Origin: Hyphococcus sp.
GTDB taxonomy: Bacteria > Pseudomonadota > Alphaproteobacteria > Caulobacterales > Parvularculaceae
Direction: 5' to 3'
NCBI GenBank assembly: GCA_028289605.1
Contig: JANQON010000009.1
Coordinates: forward strand, 186,001 to 250,000
DNA: 64,000 nt
In this document: positions 38,104-47,364 of the stretch, one piece after another
Layout of the letters: the number at the start of each line of letters is the position of its first letter
Numbering within the stretch: the first letter of the stretch is position 1
Notes under the pieces: model-generated
What the model was told of the DNA's origin: nothing
The model's input: the letters and a program-made list of their open reading frames with translations, nothing else
The model's database searches: none
Position numbers and translations under genes: made by a program

Positions 38104-39252
38104 ATGTCTAGCTTGCTTACGAACGAAAGTTCGCTTGTCGCGCTTACCACCCTTCGTCAGATCAACAAGAATCTGTCGATGGTCCAACAGGAAGTTTCGA
38201 CCGGCAAAAGCATCTCCAACGCTCGCGACAACGCTGCGATCTGGGCCGTTTCGACGGTCATGCAGTCTGACGTCGACAGCTTCGAAGCCATTTCCGACTC
38301 GCTGAACCTCGGCGCGTCCACGGTTGCTGTCGCACGCGGCGCTTCGGAACAGGTCACCAGCCTGCTTCAGGAAATGAAATCCCTGATCGTCGCCGCGCAG
38401 GAAGACAACGTCGACCGCGCGAAGATCCAAACGGACGTTGCTGAACTGCGCAACCAGATCACCACGATCGTCGGCGCAGCCCAGTTCAACGGCCTGAACC
38501 TGCTGCAAGGCTCCGGCAATGTTGACATCCTCGCTTCGCTTGACCGCGCGGCGGACGGAAGCGTCACCGCGACGGACATCGCTGTGTCGCGTCAGGATAT
38601 CTCAATCGACGGCGGCACAGCCATCACGGCGACCGGCACGCTGACCTTCGGGTCGAGCGCGACGATCGCCGACGGCGCTAACGACACGCTGACTGTCGGC
38701 GGCACGGTGATCGCCGGCGAAACCTACGAGCTGAGCGACGGCACCGACACGTACTACTATGTCGCGCGCGCCGGCGACGGCGTCAACGAAGTCGCGGCCG
38801 GCCTTGCTGGCGTGATCGGCGACAACTTTGACGGCGTGACCGTCAGCGCTTCGGCCGCCGCCATCACGATCACCAACAACTCCGGTGCTTCGATCACCTT
38901 CGCTGAAGACGTCCTTGATTCTTCAACGGCCGGCCTCGCCGCTGTCGCCAATGTCGACGTGACCTCGTCGGCCGGCGCCACGTCTGCGCTGTCCGCTATC
39001 GAGGGCTTCATCCAAATCGGCATCGACGCCGCTGCGGCTTTCGGTTCGGCGCAAAAGCGTATTGATATCCAGAATGAATTCGTCACGACCCTGTCGGATT
39101 CGATGAAGCTGGGCATCGGCGCGCTGACTGACGCAGACATGGAAGAAGCGTCTGCACGCCTTCAGTCGCTGCAGGTTCAGCAACAGCTCGGCGTTCAGGC
39201 GCTGGCGATCGCGAACCAGCGTCCGCAGGTGCTGCTGGGTCTGTTCCAGTAA
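38104..39252 (+). CDS. Flagellin
   Basis: LLTNESSLVALTTLRQINKNLSMVQQEVSTGKSISNARDNAAIWAVSTVMQSD ... ADMEEASARLQSLQVQQQLGVQALAIANQRPQVLLGLFQ. Confidence 0.96.
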   Translation: MSSLLTNESSLVALTTLRQINKNLSMVQQEVSTGKSISNARDNAAIWAVSTVMQSDVDSFEAISDSLNLGASTVAVARGASEQVTSLLQEMKSLIVAAQEDNVDRAKIQTDVAELRNQITTIVGAAQFNGLNLLQGSGNVDILASLDRAADGSVTATDIAVSRQDISIDGGTAITATGTLTFGSSATIADGANDTLTVGGTVIAGETYELSDGTDTYYYVARAGDGVNEVAAGLAGVIGDNFDGVTVSASAAAITITNNSGASITFAEDVLDSSTAGLAAVANVDVTSSAGATSALSAIEGFIQIGIDAAAAFGSAQKRIDIQNEFVTTLSDSMKLGIGALTDADMEEASARLQSLQVQQQLGVQALAIANQRPQVLLGLFQ

Positions 39253-39258
39253 GACAGT

Positions 39259-39297
39259 GATCCGGGAGCGGGCGCGCCCGCTCCCGGATCTTTTTTT
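39259..39297 (+). terminator. Rho-independent terminator of the flagellin gene
   Basis: Perfect 32-nt palindrome GATCCGGGAGCGGGCG/CGCCCGCTCCCGGATC followed by TTTTTTT. Confidence 0.92.
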
Positions 39298-39317
39298 ATT
39301 CGTAGTGTAGAACGGTC

Positions 39318-39704
39318 ATGATAGAAGCGTCATTGGCAACCAGCGGATACAAATCGTCCGCACAATCGATCAGCAGCGAACGCGGCCTTGAATACCAGGT
39401 GTTTTCACAGGTTACGCGCGACCTCGCCGCCGTCCGCGTCGGAACGCATGATTATCATTCGAAGATCGCGTCGGCGCTCAACAAAAATATGAAGCTTTGG
39501 ACCATTCTTGCGTCTGAAGTGGCGGACGCCTCAAACTCCCTGCCGCCGCAATTGCGGGCCAGCATATTCTACCTCGCTGAATTCACGCGAAATCAGACAG
39601 CGAAGATATACGCTGGCGAGGCCAATCCGAGCATCCTGGTTGAAATCAACACGACGGTGATGCGCGGCTTGCGCGGTCAGGAAGCGGCGGAAGGAGCCGC
39701 CTGA
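39318..39704 (+). CDS. flaF: Flagellar biosynthesis regulator FlaF
   Basis: SERGLEYQVFSQVTRDLAAV ... LWTILASEVADASNSLPPQLRASIFYLAEFTRNQTAKI. Confidence 0.92.
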   Translation: MIEASLATSGYKSSAQSISSERGLEYQVFSQVTRDLAAVRVGTHDYHSKIASALNKNMKLWTILASEVADASNSLPPQLRASIFYLAEFTRNQTAKIYAGEANPSILVEINTTVMRGLRGQEAAEGAA

Positions 39705-40144
39705 TGTCAGGGGGACTGATCATCCGGCTCCGGCCGCATGAAAAGTTTCTCGTTAACGGCGTCGTCATCGAGAACGGCGACAAACGTACGAAGCTTCGCA
39801 TCAAGTCCCAGAACGCCAATATCCTGCGGCTGCGCGACGCGCTGCATCCGAGCGAGGCGACAACGCCAGTTAAGCGTCTGTATTTTGTCGCGCAACTCAT
39901 TCTCACGGGCGACCTGGCGCCGGAAGTGGGCGAAACCGAACTCAATCGCGGGCTCGATTCCCTGTCCGATGCGCTGCCGGACGCAAAACACCAAGAGATT
40001 ATCGCACGCGCGCAAAACAGTCTGAACGACAAGGAATACTATCAGGTCATGCGTGCGCTGCGCGAGCTGACCCCCGTCGAAGAACAACTTTTGCTGATCG
40101 CGCGCGCCAAACAGCTCGGCGAGCTCGGCGAAAGCGTTTCTTGA
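39704..40144 (+). CDS. flbT: Flagellar biosynthesis repressor FlbT
   Basis: GGLIIRLRPHEKFLVNGVVIENGDKRTKLRIKSQNANILRLRDALHPSEATTPVKRLYFVAQLILTGDL. Confidence 0.95.
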   Translation: MSGGLIIRLRPHEKFLVNGVVIENGDKRTKLRIKSQNANILRLRDALHPSEATTPVKRLYFVAQLILTGDLAPEVGETELNRGLDSLSDALPDAKHQEIIARAQNSLNDKEYYQVMRALRELTPVEEQLLLIARAKQLGELGESVS

Positions 40145-40145
40145 A

Positions 40146-40988
40146 ATGGTTTTCCAGCCGGCAATCGGGCTTGGCGGGTATTCCGGTTGGCTCATTCTCG
40201 AGCGCTCCGAAGCCCGACAGCGCGAGGTTTTCGAACGCTCGCCCATCCTGGAACGCGATGTCGCCTATTTTCGCGACAACATTTCAAGCGCGACATCGGC
40301 GAAAGATCTTGTCGCCGACAGACGCCTGCTGACCGTAGCGCTCGGCGCTTTCGGTCTGGGCGAAGAGATTGATAAGCGCGCTTTCATCCGCAAAGTTCTC
40401 GAGGAAGGCACCGAAAACGACGACGCATTCGCCAACCGTTTGAACGAACCGCGATACCGCGCCCTCGCGGAGGCGTTCGGATACGGCAATATTGACGGCG
40501 GTTCCAGCGTTCTGCTCGAGGACTTTCGCGAAGACATCATCGCACGCTACAAGGTTCGCGCGTTCGATCTCGCTGTCGGCGAGGTCGACAACGACATGCG
40601 GCTGGCGCTGAACTTTCGCCGAGAAATCAGCAGCGTCGCTAGTCAGGACAGCACCGAAACGGCGTCATGGTTTCGCATTATGGGCAACCAGCCCTTGCGC
40701 GAAGTCCTGGCGACGGCGATGAACCTGCCCCAGGAAGTCTCGCAGCTTGACATTGACCGGCAGCAGGAAATTTTCGCAGACAAGGCCAGTCAGCTCTTCG
40801 GCGATTCCGATCCGACATCCCTTTCAGATCCCGAAAAAATAGATGAAGTGTTGCGCCGTTTCTTTATCGTCCGCCAGACGCAGAACGGACCATCGGCGTT
40901 AACGCCAGGCTTTTCCGCCCTGACCCTGTTGCAGGGAACCGCCCTCGGCGCCGGAGCCAGTCAAAACCTTTTTCTGTCACAAACCTGA
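40146..40988 (+). CDS. DUF1217-family flagellar-locus protein
   Basis: LGGYSGWLILERSEARQREVFERSPILERDVAYFRDNISSATSAKDLVADRRLLTVALGAFGL. Confidence 0.85.
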   Translation: MVFQPAIGLGGYSGWLILERSEARQREVFERSPILERDVAYFRDNISSATSAKDLVADRRLLTVALGAFGLGEEIDKRAFIRKVLEEGTENDDAFANRLNEPRYRALAEAFGYGNIDGGSSVLLEDFREDIIARYKVRAFDLAVGEVDNDMRLALNFRREISSVASQDSTETASWFRIMGNQPLREVLATAMNLPQEVSQLDIDRQQEIFADKASQLFGDSDPTSLSDPEKIDEVLRRFFIVRQTQNGPSALTPGFSALTLLQGTALGAGASQNLFLSQT

Positions 40989-42314
40989 CGGCTCGCCCGC
41001 AGTCTCAGATTCGGCGAGCGCCGACACCAACAGACTGAAGCTTTCCTCACAGGAATTGGTCTTTACGGAGACAAATGCGTCGAGCCGCGGCCACACCCTG
41101 ATGGCTTCGTCGATTTCAACGTCTGAACCGGTCGCATAGAGACCGGTCTGGATCATGGCGGCCGCGTCGTCATACGCCCCGATCAGTCGGCGCGCTTTGC
41201 CGAGCAGCGCGTTCTCATCCGGCCCCGCCGCTTTTGGAAGGCTGCGGGAAACACTGCGGCGGATGTTGACCGCCGGAAAGCGGCCGCGCTCCGCGATCGA
41301 TCTTTCCAGAACGACATGACCGTCGAGGATAGAGCGCACCATGTCCGCCACGGGTTCATCCATATCCGAGCCGGCGACCAGTACGCTGAAGATTGCTGTA
41401 ATATCCCCTGCCTGTCCCGACCCCGGTCCGGTGCGTTCCGCCAGCGCGGCGATCGCCCGGAAGGTTGACGGCGGATAGGCCCGAAGCGACGGCGTTTCCC
41501 CCGCCGTCAGGGCGATCTCGCGATGCGCGTCCGCAAACCGGGTCAGGGAGTCGAACAGCAACAGAACATGCAGACCCTGGTCTCTGAAATATTCAGCGGT
41601 TGCGATCGCCATCAGCGCGCATCGACGCTTGGACGGCGCGGGCTCATCGCAAGTTGAGGCAAAAACAATCGACCGGTCCCGTCCCTTCGACTCCAGGATG
41701 TCGTCAACAAACTCCCGGACTTCCCGGCTGCGTTCTCCAATCAGGGCGACGATGACGACATCCGCTTCAACCCCTTTTGCAAGATCGCCCACAAGCGTCG
41801 TCTTGCCCACGCCGGCCCCGGAAAACAGGCCAATGCGTTGTCCTTTACAAATCGGGAGAAACGTATCGAAGGCTGCTAGACTGGTATTCAGTCTGTCGCC
41901 GAGCGCGCGCCGACCAATCATCGCCGCGCCTGGCGCATTAAGCGGCATCGCGCGGTCGCCTCGCGGCGTCGCCGCGCCGTTCAGATACTCGCCATTGGAG
42001 TTTAAGACTGCGCCCAGCCATTCCGGCGTCGGTCTGAAGTCCTCATCTGTGCACAGAAAAGCGCGGTCGCCCGGCGCCAGTCCCGTCACCGACGCGTCGG
42101 GCATGGCGAGCACCACGCCTTCCCGCATGGCGACAATTTCGGCGAAACTGGATTGCGCGCCCGTTATCTTAACGCGATCGCCAATCTTGGCTGCATCGCT
42201 GAGCCCGGCGATTTGCGCAACGCCGCTTTCAACAGCGTTGACGACGCCCCAGACTGCGGACGCAGTTGACGACGACAATGCGTCGTTAACGAAATGCTGG
42301 AACTTCCTTCTCAA
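40977..42314 (-). CDS. fliI: Flagellar export ATPase FliI
   Basis: ICKGQRIGLFSGAGVGKTTLVGDLAKG (Walker A), VALIGERSREVREFVDDIL, HVLLLFDSLTRFADAHREIALTAGE; convergent overlap with DUF1217. Confidence 0.95.
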   Translation of the reverse strand: MRRKFQHFVNDALSSSTASAVWGVVNAVESGVAQIAGLSDAAKIGDRVKITGAQSSFAEIVAMREGVVLAMPDASVTGLAPGDRAFLCTDEDFRPTPEWLGAVLNSNGEYLNGAATPRGDRAMPLNAPGAAMIGRRALGDRLNTSLAAFDTFLPICKGQRIGLFSGAGVGKTTLVGDLAKGVEADVVIVALIGERSREVREFVDDILESKGRDRSIVFASTCDEPAPSKRRCALMAIATAEYFRDQGLHVLLLFDSLTRFADAHREIALTAGETPSLRAYPPSTFRAIAALAERTGPGSGQAGDITAIFSVLVAGSDMDEPVADMVRSILDGHVVLERSIAERGRFPAVNIRRSVSRSLPKAAGPDENALLGKARRLIGAYDDAAAMIQTGLYATGSDVEIDEAIRVWPRLDAFVSVKTNSCEESFSLLVSALAESETAGEPSGL

Positions 42315-42323
42315 AACCTAAAC

Positions 42324-42331
42324 ACACCAAT
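42324..42331 (+). promoter_or_regulatory. ACACCAAT motif copy between fliI and flgB
   Basis: Exact ACACCAAT; its final T is the first T of TTAA-N7-TTCA at 42331-42345. Confidence 0.5.
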
Positions 42332-42395
42332 TAAGTTTATTTTCAACTTTCACGATTACTTTCATAAACCGTAATCCTTAACAGGTTGTCGGCGA

Positions 42396-42779
42396 ATGAT
42401 TGAAAACATCAACATTTTGAAGATGGCCTCTGCAATGGCGCGCTACGCCGCGCAACGCCATCAGCAGCTGTCGGAAAATGTCGCCAACGCAGACACCAGC
42501 AACTATCGCGCAAAGGACCTGGAACCTTTTGGCGACGCCTATGCGCGGCTGGACCGAAAGGCGAGCGATTCAAAAGACCCGTTTTCGTCAAATGCGGAAT
42601 CCGCGTTTGCAGCGCGCATTATCGATATCCCCGGCGTCGACTCGCCGAACGGCAACAATGTGTCGCTCGAAGACCAAATGATGCGGTCGATCGAAGCGCA
42701 GCAGGATCATCAGACGGCGACGCTTTTGTACAAGAAAACGGTCGGCATTTTGCGCATGACCTTGCAGGGCAGAGTGTAG
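42396..42779 (+). CDS. flgB: Flagellar basal-body rod protein FlgB
   Basis: MARYAAQRHQQLSENVANADTSNYRAKDLEPF ... GNNVSLEDQMMRSIEAQQDHQTATLLYKKTVGILRM. Confidence 0.93.
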   Translation: MIENINILKMASAMARYAAQRHQQLSENVANADTSNYRAKDLEPFGDAYARLDRKASDSKDPFSSNAESAFAARIIDIPGVDSPNGNNVSLEDQMMRSIEAQQDHQTATLLYKKTVGILRMTLQGRV

Positions 42780-42786
42780 AATCGTC

Positions 42787-43179
42787 ATGAACTCATTTGA
42801 AAATTCTATGAACGCCGCCGCCAGCGGCATGCGCGCGCAAGGGTTTCGCATGCGCGTCGTCAGCGAGAACATCGCGAATGTCGATACGCCCGGTTACCGC
42901 CGAAAGCTGTTGTCGTTCAACACCGCCATGGACTCTGCGTCAAAGGTGAGTCTGGTTTCGGCGGGCGATATGCGTCTCGACCAGAGCGCTCTCGAGGAAC
43001 GGTACAATCCATCTCATCCGATGGCGGATGAAAACGGGAATGTTCAGATGTCGAACGTGAAGCTCATGGTTGAAATGGCGGACGGCCGCGAGGCAAGCCG
43101 CTCCTACGAAGCCAATCTCGCGACATTCCAACAGGCCAGGCAGATGTATTCCAGCCTGCTCGATATCCTGAAAAGATAG
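42787..43179 (+). CDS. flgC: Flagellar basal-body rod protein FlgC
   Basis: SMNAAASGMRAQGFRMRVVSENIANVDTPGYRRK ... NVQMSNVKLMVEMADGREASRSYEANLATFQQARQMYSSLLDIL. Confidence 0.95.
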   Translation: MNSFENSMNAAASGMRAQGFRMRVVSENIANVDTPGYRRKLLSFNTAMDSASKVSLVSAGDMRLDQSALEERYNPSHPMADENGNVQMSNVKLMVEMADGREASRSYEANLATFQQARQMYSSLLDILKR

Positions 43180-43188
43180 GTATTTCTC

Positions 43189-43494
43189 ATGAATATCAAC
43201 GCTTTCAATGCTCTGAAGACCGGCGCCGTGGCGCAGTCGCCGCTGAACGCGAAAAAGCCTCAAATGGCCGGGCAGGAAAACGGCGAGTCGTTCAATCCCG
43301 CCGGCGTCGCCAAAGATATGGCCAACGCCGTCGCCAACAGCGAACGGGCGGCGGCCGCTTACATGGTGGGTAAGGCCGATCCGCACTCGGTCGTCGAAGC
43401 GATGGCCTCAGCCGAGCTCGCTGTCGAAACAGTCGTGACCGTACGCAACCGTGTGGTCGAAGCCTACCAAGAACTTCTGCGCATGCCGATTTAG
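43189..43494 (+). CDS. fliE: Flagellar hook-basal body complex protein FliE
   Basis: VGKADPHSVVEAMASAELAVETVVTVRNRVVEAYQELLRMPI. Confidence 0.93.
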   Translation: MNINAFNALKTGAVAQSPLNAKKPQMAGQENGESFNPAGVAKDMANAVANSERAAAAYMVGKADPHSVVEAMASAELAVETVVTVRNRVVEAYQELLRMPI

Positions 43495-43512
43495 TTGGGT
43501 GGGGTGTAATCC

Positions 43513-43776
43513 ATGACGGAAGCGGAAATCATTGACTTGCTGCGGGAGTATTTGTGGGCGGGCGTCTGGATTTCGGCGCCGCTGCTCATCACGGCGCTTG
43601 TCGTCGGCGTCGCCGTCGGTCTCTTTCAGGCGTTGACGTCTGTTCAGGAACTCACCCTGACATTCGTCCCGAAACTTGTGGCGATGCTGGTGGCATTCAC
43701 CATTTGCATCGGCTTTTCCGCAAACCTGCTGCTTGGCATTTTTGACGACAGCCTCGCCCGCTTTGTCGCGCAATAG
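43513..43776 (+). CDS. fliQ: Flagellar biosynthesis protein FliQ
   Basis: LLREYLWAGVWISAPLLITALVVGVAVGLFQALTSVQELTLTFVPKLVAM. Confidence 0.95.
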   Translation: MTEAEIIDLLREYLWAGVWISAPLLITALVVGVAVGLFQALTSVQELTLTFVPKLVAMLVAFTICIGFSANLLLGIFDDSLARFVAQ

Positions 43777-43779
43777 ACG

Positions 43780-44487
43780 ATGCGGATCCTTTTACTCATA
43801 TGCTGCTGCTGGCTGTGGCGGCCCGTAGGCGCCGCGAGCGAAGCAACGCCGCCGACGCCTGATTGCGTTGCGGCGGCGGCCAAAGCCGAAGCGCGATACG
43901 GCATACCGGGTAGATGGCTGCAGGCGATCACGCTTGTTGAAACCGGACGCGGCGACGGAAAAGCGCGTTACGCCTGGCCCTGGACAACGAATATTGCAAG
44001 TGAAGGGCGCTATTTCGAGAACAAGTCCGATGTCGCCGGCTACATCCGCAAAAATATCCGCGCCGGCGTGAAGTCAATTGACGTGGGCTGCTTTCAGATC
44101 AACACGAAATGGCACGGGGAACACTTTTCGTCGATCGACGACATGCTCGATCCGGCGTTGGCGGCCGATTACGCAGCCAGATTTCTCGTCGACTTGAAGG
44201 GCGAATTTGGCGACTGGAACACGGCGGCGAAAACATATCATTCGCGCCAACGCAGCAAGCGTAATCGCTATGGACACAAACTGGCCGACGCAAAAAAGTT
44301 TCTTAGACACCAGAAAAACGCGACGAACAGAACACCGTTTCCGGCCTTGCGAGAAATTGAATTCACCACCGGCGCGTCAAATGGGGCTGGAGGCGTTGAC
44401 CTTTCCGTCTTCACCGATCGCACGCCACTGTTCGACCAAGACCAGTTTCAACGCTTAATCGAAGGCGGCGAGCGCAGTGACCTTTAG
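43780..44487 (+). CDS. Lytic transglycosylase (SLT-like) embedded in the flagellar export-gate operon
   Basis: YGIPGRWLQAITLVETGRG, DVGCFQINTKWHGEHF, NTAAKTYHSRQRSKRNRYGHK; signal peptide-like N-terminus. Confidence 0.85.
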   Translation: MRILLLICCCWLWRPVGAASEATPPTPDCVAAAAKAEARYGIPGRWLQAITLVETGRGDGKARYAWPWTTNIASEGRYFENKSDVAGYIRKNIRAGVKSIDVGCFQINTKWHGEHFSSIDDMLDPALAADYAARFLVDLKGEFGDWNTAAKTYHSRQRSKRNRYGHKLADAKKFLRHQKNATNRTPFPALREIEFTTGASNGAGGVDLSVFTDRTPLFDQDQFQRLIEGGERSDL

Positions 44488-46561
44488 TATCCGAACCTTC
44501 TTTCAGCCGACGGTCATGCTCGCCATCGCCTTGATGGTGGTTATCGTCATGATGGTCTTGCCGGCGCCGGCGTGGGTCGTTGATGTCGGCCTCACCGCAT
44601 CGTTCGCGCTGGCGATTTTGATTCTGACCATAACGCTCTTCATTGACCGGCCGCTTGATTTTTCGTCATTCCCGACAGTTTTGCTGGCGTCGCTCCTGTT
44701 GCGGCTGTCCCTCAACATTTCATCGACGAAACTGATCATCAGCCAGGGCCACACCGGCGTCGATGCGGCGGGCGGCGTCATCCAAGGCTTCGCCATGTTC
44801 ATCATGGGGGGGAACGTCTTTCTCGGCCTCGTTGTGTTCGTTGTCCTTCTGATCGTCAATTTCATGGTGATCACCAAGGGCGCAGGCCGCATGGCGGAAG
44901 TCGGCGCCCGTTTCGCCCTGGACGGCATGCCCGGCAAACAGCTCGCTATTGATTCCGACATCGCCGCCGGCGCCATCAGTCACGAAGAGGCGAAAGCGCG
45001 CCGCCAACTCGAACAAGAGGAAACAACATTCTTCGGTTCGCTCGACGGCGCCTCAAAGTTCGTGAAAGGCGACGCCATCGCGGGACTGCTGATCACCCTG
45101 CTCAATCTCGTGGTCGGCCTCGCCATTGGTATCGGCGCGCATCAGCTAACCTTCGGCGAAGCGATTACGACGTACTCTATTCTGACCGTCGGCGACGGTC
45201 TCGTTTCCCAGATCCCGGCGGTCATTATTTCCATCGCCGCCGCATTGCTTCTCTCAAAGGGCGGCGTGCTGGGCTCAACGGACCGGGCGCTTTTCACGCA
45301 ACTGAGCAAGTATCCCGCGGCCATCGCCACCGTTGCGGCCATGCTCTGCGTGTTCGCACTGTTTCCCGGCATGCCGTTTCTCCCGTTCATGGCTGGCGCG
45401 CTGCTGTTGGGAGGGCTTGCCTTTGTCACGCAACGCCAGAAACAGCGGGAGGAATCGCAGCAAGCCGAAGTCGAAGCCAGAACCGCACCGGAACCGCAAA
45501 AAGAACAGTCGCTAGGCGATATTCTCGATCTCGACGAAATCCATATCGAGTTTTCACCGAACATCATTCCGCTATGCATGGATTCAGCAAGCGGCCTTGA
45601 TAAGCGCATCTCAAAGATCCGCCGCTACGTCGCCGCCGAGTTTGGCTTTATCGTTCCGGCGACGCGCCTCACCGACAACACGACGCTTCGTGAAAACGAG
45701 TACGCTATTCGCATTCACGGCGTTGAAGTGGCGCGAAGCTGGCTCGATCCAAACGGCGTAATGGTCCTTACGCGCGAAGACACGCCCCTCAACATTCCAG
45801 GAAAAGACGTCACCGAGCCCGTTTACAACGCGCCGGCCCGCTGGATCGCGTCGGCCCGGACCGAAGAAGCCGTCGTGCTCGGCCTGCCTGTTATCGAACC
45901 GGTCGAAGTTGTCGCGACTCACTTATTGGAAGTGATCAAAGGCAACTTTGGCAGACTGATGACACGGCGCGCCTTGCAGCGCATTCTTGATGAGTTCGTT
46001 TCTACATCCGATCCGAAAAAAGCCGAAGCCAATCAAAAGATTCTCGACGAGTTCATTACGGACAAAACGCCGTTCGATCTTGTCCAGGCTGTATTACGGC
46101 TTCTGCTGGACGAATGCGTTTCCATCCGGAACCTGCCCGTCATTCTGGAGGCCATCGCCGAGGGGCGTTCGGCGCTCTCCACGCCGGAACAGATTGCCGA
46201 ATATGTCCGCCAACGGATCGGGTTCCAGTTCACGTCGAAGCTTAGAAATAGCGAAGGATATCTGCCGCTCATTCAGCTTGCCCCCGAATGGGAAGAGCTG
46301 TTCATGCAGCAGGAGACAAAGCAGGAGAACGGCGTCAGCGACATCGCCCTGTCGCCGGTAGACTTCAACAGGCTTGCCGCGTCGATACGCGAGAAAGTTG
46401 CGCAAGCGGTATCGAAGGGCGCGTTTCCCGCCATTGTCACGAGTTCCAAGCGGCGCCGCTTCATCACCACCGTTCTCTCCGCCAAGGGCATTCGCAATCC
46501 TGTCATTTCCTATGAGGAAATCGATCCGACGGAGCGGCCGTCCATTCTCGGCGTTGCGTAG
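44477..46561 (+). CDS. flhA: Flagellar biosynthesis protein FlhA
   Basis: LLLRLSLNISSTKLIISQGHTG, VVITKGAGRMAEVGARFALDGMPGKQLAIDSDI...; GTG start overlapping the upstream gene. Confidence 0.96.
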   Translation: MTFSIRTFFQPTVMLAIALMVVIVMMVLPAPAWVVDVGLTASFALAILILTITLFIDRPLDFSSFPTVLLASLLLRLSLNISSTKLIISQGHTGVDAAGGVIQGFAMFIMGGNVFLGLVVFVVLLIVNFMVITKGAGRMAEVGARFALDGMPGKQLAIDSDIAAGAISHEEAKARRQLEQEETTFFGSLDGASKFVKGDAIAGLLITLLNLVVGLAIGIGAHQLTFGEAITTYSILTVGDGLVSQIPAVIISIAAALLLSKGGVLGSTDRALFTQLSKYPAAIATVAAMLCVFALFPGMPFLPFMAGALLLGGLAFVTQRQKQREESQQAEVEARTAPEPQKEQSLGDILDLDEIHIEFSPNIIPLCMDSASGLDKRISKIRRYVAAEFGFIVPATRLTDNTTLRENEYAIRIHGVEVARSWLDPNGVMVLTREDTPLNIPGKDVTEPVYNAPARWIASARTEEAVVLGLPVIEPVEVVATHLLEVIKGNFGRLMTRRALQRILDEFVSTSDPKKAEANQKILDEFITDKTPFDLVQAVLRLLLDECVSIRNLPVILEAIAEGRSALSTPEQIAEYVRQRIGFQFTSKLRNSEGYLPLIQLAPEWEELFMQQETKQENGVSDIALSPVDFNRLAASIREKVAQAVSKGAFPAIVTSSKRRRFITTVLSAKGIRNPVISYEEIDPTERPSILGVA

Positions 46562-46572
46562 GAGAGGCGCCA

Positions 46573-47364
46573 ATGGACGCCGCGATTTTCCTGAAACTGG
46601 CGCCGCTTCATGATTTGGCCAACGGCCATCTCATCACCGCCGCAGCGATTTTCGCCCGGCTGTCGGCGCTGTTCATGTTCCTGCCCGGCCTTGGCGAACG
46701 CGTCATGCCTGTCCGGGTGCGGCTGGTCGTAGCGTTGGGGCTGATGGCGGTATTGCTGCCCGCGGTTTCCGGCGGCGTTGAGGCGCCGACTCAACCGTCA
46801 AAGATCGCCGCCATGATTGCAGCGGAAGCGGTGTCGGGCGCGCTCATCGGGTTCAGCATTCGCATCGCCATCTTCGCCATTCAGATCGCCGGCGTCATCG
46901 CCAGCCAAAGCTTGTCGCTGGCGCAGCTTTTCGGCTCGAACATGTCTTTTGAGCCGGAAACGCCCATCTCAACTATGCTGATGTTTGCAGCGATCGTCGT
47001 CGCGGTAACCGCCGGCGTTCATTTTGAAGCCGTCAGTGTGTTGATCATGTCTTATGACATCATCCCGCTCGGACGGTTCCCCGGCGCAAGCGCAACCGGC
47101 GAATGGGCGGCCGGACGCGCAGCCTTCGCTTTCAGCGCAGGCCTGTCTCTCGCCTTCCCGTTCGTGGTGCTGGGTTTCATTTACAACCTCGCGATCGGCG
47201 CCGCGAACCGCGCCATGCCGCAGCTCATGGTCGCGTTTGTCGGCATACCCGCTGTCACGTTCGCCGGTTTGGTGCTGCTCGCCGCCGGCGCGCCCGCCCT
47301 GTTGGGCGTGTGGCTTGACCTCATGCGCGACGTGATCCTCGAGCTGATGGCGCGACAGCTATGA
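46573..47364 (+). CDS. fliR: Flagellar biosynthesis protein FliR
   Basis: FARLSALFMFLPGLGERVMPVRVRLVVALGL ... SQSLSLAQLFGSNMSFEPETPISTMLMFAA. Confidence 0.93.
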   Translation: MDAAIFLKLAPLHDLANGHLITAAAIFARLSALFMFLPGLGERVMPVRVRLVVALGLMAVLLPAVSGGVEAPTQPSKIAAMIAAEAVSGALIGFSIRIAIFAIQIAGVIASQSLSLAQLFGSNMSFEPETPISTMLMFAAIVVAVTAGVHFEAVSVLIMSYDIIPLGRFPGASATGEWAAGRAAFAFSAGLSLAFPFVVLGFIYNLAIGAANRAMPQLMVAFVGIPAVTFAGLVLLAAGAPALLGVWLDLMRDVILELMARQL

